From NCBI RefSeq assembly GCF_000340215.1, contig NW_006921533.1, positions 3,460,273 through 3,524,272 on the forward strand: DNA of 64,000 nt, in the 5' to 3' direction. The position numbers and the translations under genes were made by a program. Source of the DNA: Pseudocercospora fijiensis CIRAD86. Lineage: Eukaryota > Ascomycota > Dothideomycetes > Mycosphaerellales > Mycosphaerellaceae. Shown in pieces: positions 21,150-32,016 of the stretch; the stretch's first letter is position 1; every line of letters starts with the position of its first letter. The notes below the pieces were generated by a model. That model ran no database searches. It worked only from the letters and a program-made list of their open reading frames with translations, and was not told the origin of the DNA.

Positions 21150-23586
21150 ATGCATACTGCAGACGGGCTGATGAGCCCACAAGCTGCGGCCACACGATCG
21201 AAGCTTAAGCAGAGGCGTTCGAGAAAGGCGTGTGTGCATTGCCATGCTCGCAAAATTCGGTGCAACGTGCTAGAAAGCGGCACGCCGTGCAGCAATTGCC
21301 TGGACGCCTCCACCGCCTGTGTGATTCGCAGAAGGAAGAATCAGAGGTGCAATTGCTGCTTGTATCGTTGTCAGACATGGAACTAACCCCGTGGTAGACG
21401 CGACAGCACCCCACCGAATGAGGCACACCAGATAATCCTGGATCAGTCTCATAGCTGGCGAGTTCCAACGCCTGGGACATCGGCCTGGACAAACAACACT
21501 GTACAACGTCCTACCGCCCCGTCGCGGGTGCATTCTGACACAACGATCCAAACGGGGAACGGGATTCACAATGCGTACTCGCTGGTGGAGAACCAATCGC
21601 ACTCTTCTGGATCGCCGCCCACAGGTGATAGTCGACTGTGGCCTGACCTTCAACCAGGGCAATTCAACTGGGACCAGAACATCGTAGATGCCTCATCTGC
21701 AAGCTGTGACTTCAGTCATTTGACAGAGCTGGACGACATCTTCACCTTTACTGGCAACTCATTCCTGCCCACTTTGCCACCGCAAACGAACGACTTTCCG
21801 CCCATCTCAACGTACGGACAGCCAGCTCTGCATACGACACCTCTCCTTCCAGGACCAGTGTCGCCTCTCAATGGAGGTCACATACCGCCCCGGAGATCAT
21901 CGGCCGTCCATATACCAGGACTCAACCCACGGGACCAAGAGTACCTTCGCGTTGAAGGATGCTTCGACCTGCCCCCTCCTCATGTCCTCAGAGTCATGAT
22001 GCGGATGTACTTCAAAATGGTGCACCCCAATCTTCCGATCGTTGCGGAAGACCAGTTCTGGGCGCTTTGGGGTGGCGACGAGTTGCGAGTTGGGGAGTTC
22101 TCCTTCCTGTTACTGCGGGCAATGATATTTGCCGCCACGAGCGTAAGTTCTCCAAGACAACCCGTATACAGAATATTGAATGGGGTTAGTACACCGAGCT
22201 TGAAACCCTGTCCGGTCTTGGATTCGTGAGTAAGCGAGAAGCAAGAAATACGCATTACAGACAAGCCAAGCTCCTGTTCGACTTCGGTATCGAGCGCGAG
22301 GCTATTGCCAGCGCGCAAGCATGCCTCTTACTGTCTTATAATGCACCCAATGTAAGTACATCAACACGGGGCGAGTGACCAGCAGTACACGCTAACGTTG
22401 TTTCCTCCAGTATAACCTGCTCCGGCTGAATACTTACTGGATCACCAATGCCATCCGCTTTGCGCGAATAGCAAGAGCCGACTCTTACCACCGAATTAAA
22501 GACCCTGTCAAGTCGAAAATGCTCAAGCGCATTTGGTGGGGTGTCATCCTCCGAGATCGAATACTTTCGCTTGGTCTTCGAAGATCAATCCAGGTACCGC
22601 TCGAGAATGATTGGGACACGGAGAAGCATGTTCTGCAAGCAGAAGACTTCCAGCCGGAGTTGGGTAACTCTCCGATGCACGATACTGAAACACAGCTCCG
22701 AATATTCGAGATGCTTGGAACGATGTGCCGTCTTGCGCAATGTCTTACGCATACCAGCCGGATCTTGTACAAGCACGAAAGGCTCGATGATAGGCTTGAA
22801 TATGCTTCGCGATCACTTCCAACCTTGGTGTCCGACATACAGCGGTCTTTAGAATCGCTGCGTCTCTGGCATGAGCAAGCTATACGAGCCTTTCCATTTC
22901 CGATCAGCTTGGACGACGCGCATGAGACGATATGTATTTATGCGAACATGATGTTCTCGTATCATGCATCCGCAGTGTTTGGACTCAATACATACCTGAT
23001 CCTGCTCCGGGAGGTGTTTCCGGCGACGAAGTCGATGTTCTCGCTCGAAGAAGCTCGAGAAGCGCTTGAGATCGCAAACAACGATGTCTCTCGGCGCACG
23101 CAAGAGCTCGTCCAAGTACGACTTGTGAAGTACTTGCCAATCAGTGCTTCCGCTGTCCTCGCACTCCCGCTCATCCTGCAAGCGATCAACGTCGCAGCTG
23201 CACGCGGATCCGGGATGGAATCGGTCGAGATTCGGCGGCTGGACGTGTTCACCAAGACATTGAAGAGTCAACAGCAGAACTTCGATGGGTCAGACTTCTG
23301 CGCCGATGTCCTCGCAAACATCGTCGCCTATGCGCAGGATGACTCCAAATTTGTGACGTCCATGAAGTCGGATAATAAGGCCTGGAAGTCGGATCATAAG
23401 GATACCAATGGGCATGCTGCGGGAGGTCCTCCACAGGGCAAGATCAAGCTGGATTGGGGCAATTTGGTATTCAAGAGGCCACGATTGTTCTTGCGCATGG
23501 TTTTGTACATTGACCATGCCTTCTGCACTGGTGGGCCGCCGCAGGAGGAAGACTTCCCTGCAGAATTGCAGCGTGGCGCTGTCTGA
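21150..23586 (+). CDS. Zn2Cys6 fungal-specific transcription factor
   Basis: Four exons: 21150-21346, 21398-22142, 22190-22351 and 22411-23586. They total 759 aa, with introns of 51, 47 and 59 nt that carry CTAAC-type branch sites or GTAAGT donors. The DNA-binding cluster has cysteines at residues 28, 31, 38, 47, 50 and 57 (CX2CX6CX8CX2CX6C), preceded by the basic stretch KLKQRRSRKA. A Pro/Ser/Thr-rich linker follows. The middle homology (Fungal_trans) region begins around residue 290 with YLRVEGCFDLPPPHVLRVMM, then FKMVHPNLPIVAEDQFW, QAKLLFDFGIER and TYWITNAIRFARIARADSYH. It is a nuclear regulator with unknown targets. Two GTG codons near exon edges could be mistaken for starts. The ATG at 21150 is the first in frame and precedes the zinc cluster. 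The 3' end converges on a minus-strand gene. Confidence 0.92.
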
Positions 23587-23589
23587 GCT

Positions 23590-24065
23590 GGCGAACAGCA
23601 CTGATGGCCATGATGGCTTACACCTGAAAAGGCTGGTCAGTACGATTCGATAGCTTTCACATGGACATCGCTTGGCATGTGTTTTGTCACCAGAAGGATT
23701 CTCTGCCCACAATTCCAAACCACCTGTAGCACGAGAATACAGTAATGGAAAACCCTCATCTTCTCCAGTCTGTCTTCTCGAAGCCAAGGATTTCGAAGGA
23801 TGATCTGGCGCGACTAGAGCTCGGGTGATGACTTCTTCAACTGCTTCCGTGGGAAGACCTTTCTGCTCCATCTCTTCAAGGACCTGATCAAAGGCGAGAT
23901 CGCGTTCCCGCTCGGTGGTTTGGAGATCAGTGAGGATTTGTTTTTTTTTTCGGTGAGATTCGTGCTCTTTGTGTGAGGGCACGCCTCATTCATTATTTTT
24001 GCTATTGCCGCTCGATAGTTCGCTTCCAACGTCTCGGCGTGCTTGACGAAAGTGGATGTAGTCAT
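23590..24065 (-). CDS. Coiled-coil hypothetical protein, apparent frameshift in A10 run
   Basis: From the minus-strand ATG at 24065 the frame reads MTTSTFVKHAETLEANYR, then AAIAKIMNEACPHTKSTNLT, and meets a run of ten A (plus strand T10, 23941-23950). After the run the coding-like sequence continues in another frame: ILTDLQTTERERDLAFDQV, then MEQKGLPTEAVEEVITRALV. One extra A would join the two. Upstream of the ATG the frame stays open (SPNDSSSPSAPSQRQQRDEL) to a TAG at 24146-24148, so the true start may lie further 5' through an intron. The 3' end is uncertain, because the second frame runs on antisense to the regulator's last exon. No family is recognised. A pseudogene, a homopolymer sequencing error and a real gene with an unseen intron all remain possible. 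Confidence 0.4.
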
Positions 24066-24149
24066 TCGCAACTCGTCACGTTGCTGTCGTTGCGAGGGGG
24101 CCGAGGGAGAGCTGGAATCATTAGGAGATGTTTGGACACGAAAGGACTA

Positions 24150-24805
24150 CGATTGGATACCTGCTGTACGACTCTGTCTCGCCATCATGGTGCTGAAACC
24201 TGATGCTGAACATTCTTGCTTGTGAAAGGCGATGCTTGGAGAGGCTATCGAGATGATACTTGGCTGGTTCACGGCTGAGGTAAACACAGCGGCTGATATA
24301 TTCATGGAGCTTCATTACGGACACTCCGATTGTCTCGCGGCTAAGACATCAATCCCTGCGCTGACACTGCATGTCTTTATTTCAGGATCACTTCTAACAG
24401 GTATAGCGATGGACACTAATTGGATCACGAAGCATGTCTCGGGCGGTGCGAGACTCGAGTCTGAGACCAGCATCCTGTAATCCAGGCATCTCAAGCGAAC
24501 GACGGGATTTGTTTCTCCTACTCCCGTGATGATGCTCCTCCATGCTCACGATGTCTTGAATGCTCTACGGGCCATGTGGTGTAACGTGTTATGAGCTTGA
24601 GACCAACCGGCACCACCGTTCTGAAGTCAGGCTCGGTCTCAAATGCGCCTATCCAGGTCTGCATCTACGCATGTGAAGTAAGGCTTCGCCAGGAAGGCGG
24701 TCATTAGGGGAGCACGACGCTCGAGCACCGTTGCCGAAAGCATTGAAGTGAATGAAGCAATAAGATGAGCAGCGATAAGACAAATTGAGAATCTGAAAAA
24801 AACTA
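24150..24805. other. Intergenic
   Basis: Sequence between the coiled-coil gene and the end of the JmjC gene, probably containing the upstream part of the former. Several short open frames occur, none convincing. Confidence 0.4.
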
Positions 24806-26614
24806 CTACTTGCCTGTTTTCTTACTTTTACCCGACTTTGCCGCTGCCTTCTTCGTCTTGGTTGCAGCAGCTTTCGTTGCCTTCTTTTTTGGTGCTGGGG
24901 CATCCGCTCCCGTGCCTGTGCCTGTAGAAGCTTTCTTCTTGACAGTCGTTGTCTTCGATGGCGCTGGCTTAGCGGCAGTAGTCTTTGAGACCTTGGCTCT
25001 TGCGCCTCTTCCCAATGGCACTGGTGCTGTCGCCGCTGCTACGGCTTTCCGCATCTCGAGGATGTCATTTTCCACCGCTTCCATGAGTCCCTCCGCACGA
25101 TCGACCTTCGCCTGTCCGCCAAACCTGTCAACTGTTCCCTCCTTCTTTGCCAGGTCAAGGAAACGCCGCACCGTGTTCATCAGCGCTGGTACGATATAAA
25201 CCTCGTGATCTTCATCAAACCTGTAGCCGCGCCTCTGCTTTAGAGCATTCTGTAATTCTCGGTGGAGCACTTCCAACCATGAATCTAGGTCGGTGGATCG
25301 ACGCAAGATATGGCCTGCCATACCTAACGTCTGCGTGCCTTGTGGCCTTCGGAAGACGGTATGGATAGTGCCTGGAGGCATGTATAACGACTCTCCTGGC
25401 CGGATCACTTTGTAAAGCCAAGTGCCTCCCGGGTTGTTAGGATTGGATAGATGAGCATCAATGGCCTTTTTGTCAGGATGGCTCAACCATGCGAAACCAA
25501 TCTCGCCCTCGTAGCACGAGATCCAAGTTCCGAATGACATTTTGTCCCAGTGACTAAGCGTGATCGCTCCGGCGTCTGCGAGCATCAGTGTTCCTCGCCA
25601 CAATGCCATGTCGGTTTGCAGCGTTGTTAGCTGGGCAAGAGTCATGCCGTGCTTCTCACAGCATAAATCGACGGCTATCTTTTCATTAGAGCAATCTTCT
25701 AGACAGATGTCAGCAGATGTAATCGCGAAGAGTACTGCCCGGTCAATATCACGGAGGAGTCGGCAATTCGTCGATTCAAGAAATTCGGGGGTGGCCATCA
25801 AGTTCATTGGGTTGAGAATGTCGGCGAAGTTCCATGGATGCTCGACGTAGCCGTTGTTAGCTAGAAAGTGGTCTCTCATCCATTGAATGGAATGATCACC
25901 ATTTCCTAAGCCTTCGGGGTCGTTCACAGTGTAAGTTTCTTCGGAGTCGGGGAACCAGTCACTTAGAACCTCCTCGAAGGGTCGACGAGAGGCTTCACTA
26001 TCGAAGAGCTTCTTCGCGCCTCCTGCCACAAACACAGGAGCATCAACGACTCGATCGCCTGCTAAAAGTGAACGGGCTACATCTGCTGTGAGGACATAAG
26101 CGGCGGGCGCCTTGTCTCCATCCAAATTGTCGAAATCTGCCGATGAATGAACGGCCTCACTAAGTGGTTGTTTCATGCTGCGCAAGAGGGGTTTTACGAT
26201 GCGAAGATCCGCTGTATGATTAGTTTTCTTTTTCTTGAGCTTGAGCTTGGAGATCTCATCAATCGCTTCTCGGAGAAATTTTGCGTCGGGAGATTCGTCG
26301 GGAGCCTCTATGGCGGCGGCGGCGGCGGCTGCTTCTTCTGCTGCACCAGCGTCCGGCGCTTCTTGGCCAGCAGACTCATCCTGAGTTGGGTCAATGGTCT
26401 TCTGGCGTTTTGAGGCCGATTCATCTGCGAGGGCCGGAGCAGAACGTTTCTTGTTTCTCCCAGCTCCCGGCGTGGACGATGTTTCCGATGCTGTCGGGCC
26501 TGCCGCTGCTGTCGGTGCTGCTGGGACTGTTGGTACAGTTGGCACTACTGGCGCTGGTGCTGCCGCGGCATGCGCTGCCTGTTCCTTTGCTGTGGCGCGG
26601 CGTGTTTGGACCAT
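24806..26614 (-). CDS. JmjC-domain protein with Ala/Pro-rich head and lysine-rich tail
   Basis: A single 602-aa exon. The N-terminal 120 residues are low complexity (Ala/Pro/Val/Thr repeats, an octa-Ala run, RNKKRSAP and SKRQK basic patches that could be nuclear signals). Residues about 130-500 contain the JmjC cupin. HWD in TLSHWDKMSFGTWISCYEG (near residue 354) supplies the His-x-Asp, and the second His is in PPGTIHTVFRRPQG (near residue 417), so the Fe(II) triad is intact. The last ~80 residues are Lys/Ala/Thr-rich (KKKATKAAATKTKKAAAKSG) and look like a linker-histone tail. JmjC proteins are 2-oxoglutarate dioxygenases acting on histones or other proteins, and the substrate is unknown here. 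The ATG at 26614 is the first in frame. The SDR gene ends 286 bp upstream on the same strand. Confidence 0.85.
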   Translation of the reverse strand: MVQTRRATAKEQAAHAAAAPAPVVPTVPTVPAAPTAAAGPTASETSSTPGAGRNKKRSAPALADESASKRQKTIDPTQDESAGQEAPDAGAAEEAAAAAAAIEAPDESPDAKFLREAIDEISKLKLKKKKTNHTADLRIVKPLLRSMKQPLSEAVHSSADFDNLDGDKAPAAYVLTADVARSLLAGDRVVDAPVFVAGGAKKLFDSEASRRPFEEVLSDWFPDSEETYTVNDPEGLGNGDHSIQWMRDHFLANNGYVEHPWNFADILNPMNLMATPEFLESTNCRLLRDIDRAVLFAITSADICLEDCSNEKIAVDLCCEKHGMTLAQLTTLQTDMALWRGTLMLADAGAITLSHWDKMSFGTWISCYEGEIGFAWLSHPDKKAIDAHLSNPNNPGGTWLYKVIRPGESLYMPPGTIHTVFRRPQGTQTLGMAGHILRRSTDLDSWLEVLHRELQNALKQRRGYRFDEDHEVYIVPALMNTVRRFLDLAKKEGTVDRFGGQAKVDRAEGLMEAVENDILEMRKAVAAATAPVPLGRGARAKVSKTTAAKPAPSKTTTVKKKASTGTGTGADAPAPKKKATKAAATKTKKAAAKSGKSKKTGK

Positions 26615-26900
26615 GATGTATATATTGTTCGACTTCCTGCGTCAAAGTCTCTACTGTTCCTGACAAAGAGATATGATCAACACACCTCGCAGGACTGTCC
26701 TGGATGCTTCTTATACTAGTCTTGTCCTGAACTTTGCTATTGTATTAGTTGGCAACGAAACTTAGAACTGACTTTCAAAGATCAATGAGGTAGCGGTCTG
26801 AGACAAGGAATGTTTGTTGTCAATCGTGAAACAATTTCCACACACGGTATACTGTCATTGTCATAAACCAGACCGACTGTGATTCTTTGTCTCAAAGCGC

Positions 26901-27933
26901 TCACTTGGCATGCAGCGTTCTAAATTTGTCCATTCTGCCAGTGTTCTGCCACTCAGTCAGAAAGTCGTCATCATTGAAGTCATCGTGCTCGGAATCCATA
27001 TAGCCTCGTCTGTTAACACTCCTTGGAATCAAGATGAAAGAGCGGCCTAGAGGAGGATGGTAAGCCATGCTGGTAAAGTCTTGACTGTTCTAGTGCTTGC
27101 TTACCATTGATGGACTTGTCTGCTGCGAAGTGACATACGAGAGAGCCGCCGTCTTCAATGTTGCAGAACTCAATACCTTGGCCTCTCACGAATCTCTTGG
27201 TCTCGTCGGACATGATTCGAGTGTCCACGATCCTGAAAGAGCATCAGTGACGCGTTTTGCGAGGGTATGCTTCGCCTTACCAGGGAGCTACGAGGTTGAT
27301 GCGAATGCCTTGATCAGGTCCCGTTCGTCGAATGCTATGCATCAGTCCGCGAACACCCCACTTGGTTGCGTTGTATTGTGGCGAGCCGCTCATGTCCAGA
27401 TATGATGCCAAGGATCCAGTCATGATGATGCAGCGGTCACGGTCGTCAGCTTCGGGCTGCTTTGGAAGGTAGAATAAAGCGAGCTTGACTGTGTAAAAGA
27501 GTCCGATGAAGTTGACTTTGACGACATTGAGAGTCGGCTCGACTGGATCGCCATCGTCTGTCTCGGCTTGAAGAAAGACATCGTCAGTTGTAGCGATGCC
27601 GGCGTTGGCCACCACGATGTCGATCGTCTTGCTTGGAGAATTCTGCAGGGCAGTCTTGAAGAGGGCCAATTGATCGGGCCACTTGGTCACATCGCACGGG
27701 ACGAAAGCAGCTTTGGCAGCACCAAGCTCATCAGCCAGAGCGCTCCCTCGATCTTCTGCCAGGTCACCAAACGTGACATAGGCGCCAGCGTCAACGAACG
27801 ATCGAACAAACTGCTCGCCCAGTCCGCTCGCGCCTCCGGTGAGAACGACGCTCTTGCCTTTGAGCTGCGAAGCATCGTAGCCGGCGTCTCTGGGGATGAC
27901 TTGGTTCTCCGTAAATTCTCGGGTTGGTGCCAT
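26901..27933 (-). CDS. Short-chain dehydrogenase/reductase
   Basis: Three exons on the minus strand, 27933-27281, 27232-27105 and 27046-26901, separated by introns of 48 nt (GTAAGG...TTTCAG) and 58 nt (GTAAGC...CTCTAG), give 308 aa. The Rossmann dinucleotide site is VVLTGGASGLGEQFV. Later motifs are VVANAGIA and the catalytic YNATK (Tyr-x-x-x-Lys) in SPQYNATKWGVRGL, with TGSLASYLDMSGS supplying the active-site Ser. INLVAPW then splices to IVDTRIM, the usual substrate-loop region. The C-terminal exon ends DKFRTLHAK. A shorter acceptor for intron 2 (35 nt) would end the protein early, and the longer one is preferred because it keeps a long coding-like tail. It is a classical SDR near 15-hydroxyprostaglandin-dehydrogenase-like fungal enzymes. 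The substrate is unknown. Confidence 0.88.
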
Positions 27934-28694
27934 ATTCTGCCTATGCTCGTGTAGCCTGTCCCGGGAAACGAGGCTGCGACACACTCAGCTTAATATAGCT
28001 AATAATTGTGCCCCGATTGTACTAGGACCTAGGTAGCTGTGGAACGTTGGTGCGGGGCCCAAGGTCGACGATTGGCGGCATGTCTCGACCGCTCCTGCGA
28101 GAGCCGATGTGAGGCGAGACGTTTGGTCAAGCGCATTGAGTCGCACTCGCATGAAGTGCATCGCGAGCATGGGCCGTCGCTGCCGTCATGGACAGATTGA
28201 CAAGGCGTGGACGTGTCGAAGCTTGCCCCGTCGCGCGCAGGCCGAGGCGGGAGCAGCTCTTGGCGGATGTCGCGGCATTCCGTGCTCCCTGACCGTGTGA
28301 TGTGTGGCGGCCGACGGTGCAGCAGGTCGAGATGACGGTGGAGGGAGGCGAGTCCATCCGTGTATGGTGAAGCATGCTCTTGTTGATCTCATGCCACGGG
28401 AGGCGCCATTCCGATTCCAGCCGAGCCAATCATAGAATTCCAGGCCTTGGCAACCCACGTACCGTCCAATGCTCGCCAAAAATCCAGTCCTCAAGATCGA
28501 AAAGGTCTTGGCACTCATTGAGCGGGATATCAACATACATACGCAGTCACGTCGTTCATGCTATCATTCTCCACTGCGCCGCGCCGCGCCGCGCCGCGCC
28601 GCGCCGAACAAACCTCAATGGGTTGTCGTGGGCCATGCATCCAAATCAAACCGCCCTCATGTTTGTACACGCTCCGCTGTGACGCTGCCGCACT
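27934..28694. other. Intergenic, GC-rich
   Basis: Promoter of the SDR gene and 3' flank of MGM1. It contains a GCGCC pentanucleotide array and no supported gene. Confidence 0.55.
28576..28605 (+). repeat. (GCGCC)6 tandem repeat
   Basis: Six perfect pentamer copies in intergenic DNA. Confidence 0.9.
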
Positions 28695-31538
28695 CTAGAA
28701 TAGCCAGCCTCTTCTCCTCTTCTCTTCTGTCTGGGTCCCTCTCGTAGACTTCCTCTTCTCTCTTGCCTCGAGTTGCCGGAGGCTGTCCATCTCTTTGAGC
28801 ACATGCTCCAAAAGCTCTTTCCGCTTGACCACATCCAGGTGTCTTCGGATCTTTGCGTCTTCTCTTGCGAAGCGTTCTATTGTGCTTTCATCCAACTCAC
28901 GACCCCACTTCTCGAGCACACGTGGGAATTGATAGTAAAATTTGCTCAAAAGCTCGGCATCCAAGAAGAGATCCGCAGTCGAGGTGAGCTTCTCCGCCAC
29001 GGCGTCAAGGAACACCTCGGGGCAGTAGTATTTGTTCTTCGGCACAGCGCATTGCTTACTCTTGATCGCCGCAAGCCGCATTCGAATAATGCCTGCACGC
29101 TCCTGCAGGAAGAGCGCTTCTTTGCCCTTCTCGAGAAGTGCAGAAGAGAAGCCGCCTGCTCCCCCGACACCGTTGCCTTCAAGCACCGTTTCGCCTTTCC
29201 TGACGCGCTCGATGAAGGACACCACATCCTTGGCTTTTCTTCTGCCGCCGATCTGCTCTTCCACCGCTGTGAACGCCTTCTCGCAATCGCGAAGCTCATC
29301 TTTCAGCACTTTGGCAATGTTTTCTCGCCCTTGCCTCCACTCCGATTCTGACACCTCGACACGGTATTTGTAGGGCTTGACGCAGATTTCCAATTCATCC
29401 GATGTCTCGTAGCTGAGATCTTTCAAGATGTTCTCGGAAGCAGTAGAAATAGCCTGGACAGCAAAAGGATGCGATGCGAAGGGCGTATTCTGGATGAGGT
29501 CTTGGACGGCGGAGTGCAGAGCTTGCGCCGTCACACTCGTTGCCAGGCGGCCAATGCCAAGTTTTGTGAGGGCAGAGGTCGAGGCGTCAAGCTTGAGATG
29601 CCAGAGAGGATTTTCTGGGTCTGCTTTTGGCAGGCTCTCGAGTGGCTCCTGCAGAGCCTCTGATGTTTGATCTCTCGGCCGTAGATCCTCAACAGGACGA
29701 TTCCAATATCGCTGTGCGAGCAGATTGAGAACTTGCTGGTCGAGCTCGTGCTTCACAATCTCTCGAACCTCTTGCCGTCCGAATGACTCAGACACCTTTT
29801 TGAAGCCGTGTTTGAAGGCGTCCAGCGATTCTGCGAGATAGCTTTCAGCAGTCAATGGACGCTCGTTGTATTGTACTTTGAACTCGTATGAGGCCTCGGC
29901 AAGCTCGTGGTGGATCGCCTCGCTCGTCTTCTTCAGCGAGGCAGACATTGTTGACTCCAGGACGTGCATGAGCTTTTTGCGCAGGGCCGGAGTGCCCACT
30001 GTCACCGGAGCTTTAGCATCAGGCCCGAATGCTTCCGGATGTGAGTTGAAGAATGCCGACTCGTTTCTGGTGATCACATTCGTGATGTTCTGCGATCCTC
30101 TTGAGAACAAGGACTTGCTCTCTTGAGGCACCTTGCAAACAACGCCGACATACCCAAGCCTAAGCGGATAATTCTTGTCATTCAAAATTTGCGCCCCACG
30201 AGCAGGGTCGACAAGATCCATCTTGGTGACAACTCCAATTGTTCGCTCGCCCCTTGGATCTATTCTTCGTGCTGCGCGCAATGCTGTGGAGTTGGCAAGA
30301 TCAACATCGGCTGCCGATATAGCAAGAATTACGTTTGGTGGCTGAATGTACTTGTCGCAAAGGTCTTGAATCTTTGTCCGGAGCTCGGTGGGCTGGTCGA
30401 AGGCTTCGACTTGAATGTAGCCAGGGAGATCGATCAAGGACAGATCAGGCACATTCGGGGAGTAGATTCGAAGCTGGATGGGATCATCTGATACGCACTC
30501 CTTCTCTGGGACTGCCAAGTTGAGGTCGGTCAGAGTCTTTTGTATTTGGCTGAAGTCTGTGATCCTCCCCAGGCCTAGAGCTGGAAACTCGCCATACTCC
30601 GCGTGTGCTTTGGGTGTGTTGACCAGAGTCAGTTCGATCGGTCGCCTGGTGACCATGTTCGAGCCCTTGGGCAGGAACTCATGTCCAACTACTGCCTCCA
30701 GCACAGAACTCTTCCCCGATGACTGCGACCCAATGACAACGAGCGATGGTAGAGTAAGACTCTCGGATTGTCCTATTGTCTGTAGCAGCGACCGGATCTC
30801 AATCATCTTCCGGGTGAGCATCATCATCTGATCATCTCTCGCGGCCTCGTCTCTTGAGCGATCATCTTCTTCGCCTTCAGAGTCCAACGCGAAAGCTCCT
30901 ACGGTAGCAGCACCAGCGCCGGCTGCGACACCGCCAACACTACTTTCCTTGGGCTCATTCGGGCCTCCGCTGCCGCCGTCGCCTCCACTTTCTTTGCCTG
31001 TCCTGCCTTCGTAGATATCTCTCATCCACTCTGGCATCTGTATGCCCTTGATGTCTTCTTGCGTCTTATCAACGCCCTTGCCCATTTGTGCGAAGACTCC
31101 TCCCAAACCGTCCAGCACACCATTCGCAGTAGCCATTGCCGAGTCCTTTGCCCTGCCGAACATGTCCATTGCGTATGTTGCTCCTTGCGCAGCCTGGTAC
31201 TGCAGATACGCCACGCCCCCAATCATTGCTGCGCCGAACATGGCTGGTATTCGCGCGAGCTTCATCGCTAGTTTTGGTATAACCCTCGCAAAGGAAGCAT
31301 GTCGTACTGCAGGCAGATGGTGAATCGCATTGGCGCCGACTGGCCAAGACCTCCTCAGACTCCATCTCCGCACTACATTTGATGAGCCCGAGAGCGCGGC
31401 GTGAGATATCGAACGTTTGGCAGCAAGTGTGCTGCTCTGGTACAGCGAGGCTACATTCTGTCGCGGCGTGGCTCTTGCATGCGCTGTGGTGGTCCTTGAG
31501 GCCGAGGCGAGCCGTGAGGACACCAGCCTCGAAGTCAT
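28695..31538 (-). CDS. MGM1: Mitochondrial dynamin-like GTPase Mgm1/OPA1
   Basis: A single 947-aa exon. The first ~75 residues are rich in Arg/Ser/Thr with no acids (MTSRLVSSRLASASRTTTA...), a matrix-targeting presequence. A hydrophobic segment near residues 95-115 (MFGAAMIGGVAYLQYQAAQG) should anchor the long form in the inner membrane. A second mildly hydrophobic stretch (GGVAAGAGAATVGAFALDS, about residues 200-220) precedes an acidic run and is in the position of the rhomboid cleavage region. The GTPase domain has G1 GSQSSGKSS (near 270), DLPGYIQ and TKMD. Middle and GED-like helices follow, ending EEKRRRGWLF. Mgm1 fuses inner mitochondrial membranes and maintains cristae. The ATG at 31538 is the last start that still keeps the presequence. 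The gene is divergent from the U1-70K gene, 478 bp apart. Confidence 0.95.
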   Translation of the reverse strand: MTSRLVSSRLASASRTTTAHARATPRQNVASLYQSSTLAAKRSISHAALSGSSNVVRRWSLRRSWPVGANAIHHLPAVRHASFARVIPKLAMKLARIPAMFGAAMIGGVAYLQYQAAQGATYAMDMFGRAKDSAMATANGVLDGLGGVFAQMGKGVDKTQEDIKGIQMPEWMRDIYEGRTGKESGGDGGSGGPNEPKESSVGGVAAGAGAATVGAFALDSEGEEDDRSRDEAARDDQMMMLTRKMIEIRSLLQTIGQSESLTLPSLVVIGSQSSGKSSVLEAVVGHEFLPKGSNMVTRRPIELTLVNTPKAHAEYGEFPALGLGRITDFSQIQKTLTDLNLAVPEKECVSDDPIQLRIYSPNVPDLSLIDLPGYIQVEAFDQPTELRTKIQDLCDKYIQPPNVILAISAADVDLANSTALRAARRIDPRGERTIGVVTKMDLVDPARGAQILNDKNYPLRLGYVGVVCKVPQESKSLFSRGSQNITNVITRNESAFFNSHPEAFGPDAKAPVTVGTPALRKKLMHVLESTMSASLKKTSEAIHHELAEASYEFKVQYNERPLTAESYLAESLDAFKHGFKKVSESFGRQEVREIVKHELDQQVLNLLAQRYWNRPVEDLRPRDQTSEALQEPLESLPKADPENPLWHLKLDASTSALTKLGIGRLATSVTAQALHSAVQDLIQNTPFASHPFAVQAISTASENILKDLSYETSDELEICVKPYKYRVEVSESEWRQGRENIAKVLKDELRDCEKAFTAVEEQIGGRRKAKDVVSFIERVRKGETVLEGNGVGGAGGFSSALLEKGKEALFLQERAGIIRMRLAAIKSKQCAVPKNKYYCPEVFLDAVAEKLTSTADLFLDAELLSKFYYQFPRVLEKWGRELDESTIERFAREDAKIRRHLDVVKRKELLEHVLKEMDSLRQLEAREKRKSTRGTQTEEKRRRGWLF

Positions 31539-32016
31539 CGTCCCGTCATCAATATGACAAACCCGATCCTGGACGCGAGTGTTTGTTGTGAAGCTCTTCC
31601 GACATATTATTAGCCCGTTCCCTGCTTCCCAACTCCAAGTAGTTCCTTCGTTCCTTCCACGCGCCAAGATAAACGTCAGAGAGGCAAAGCACAGCGGGCA
31701 AAAGTCGTGATCGGCCCGCGAGCTTCGGAAGTGGAAGTGGAACGTGTCGAGCTCCTCCCTTTCTTTCTTTGCACTCCACTTGCTAGAACGACATATACCG
31801 ATCGCAAAAGCACGTCCGACCACAGCAGGCACTCATTTTATCCATTCTGTACCGACCAGGCGCGCTCGAGCGTTCAGCACTTGTCAAGAACGAGGGGCGC
31901 GGCGATCTCGCCGCATCGACATCGCGCCCACGCGACACTGTAGCGAGAGAGAGAGAGAGAGCACCTCTACCCACACCACACCTATCGACCACAGCACTGC
32001 ATAACTTTTGCCCATC
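31539..32016. promoter_or_regulatory. Bidirectional promoter region MGM1 / SNP1
   Basis: 478 bp separating two divergent housekeeping starts. It contains a (GA) run at 31945-31961 in the probable 5' leader of the U1-70K gene. No clear TATA element is seen in either direction. Confidence 0.55.
31945..31961 (+). repeat. (GA)n dinucleotide run
   Basis: Eight and a half GA units, 56 nt upstream of the U1-70K start codon. Confidence 0.9.
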
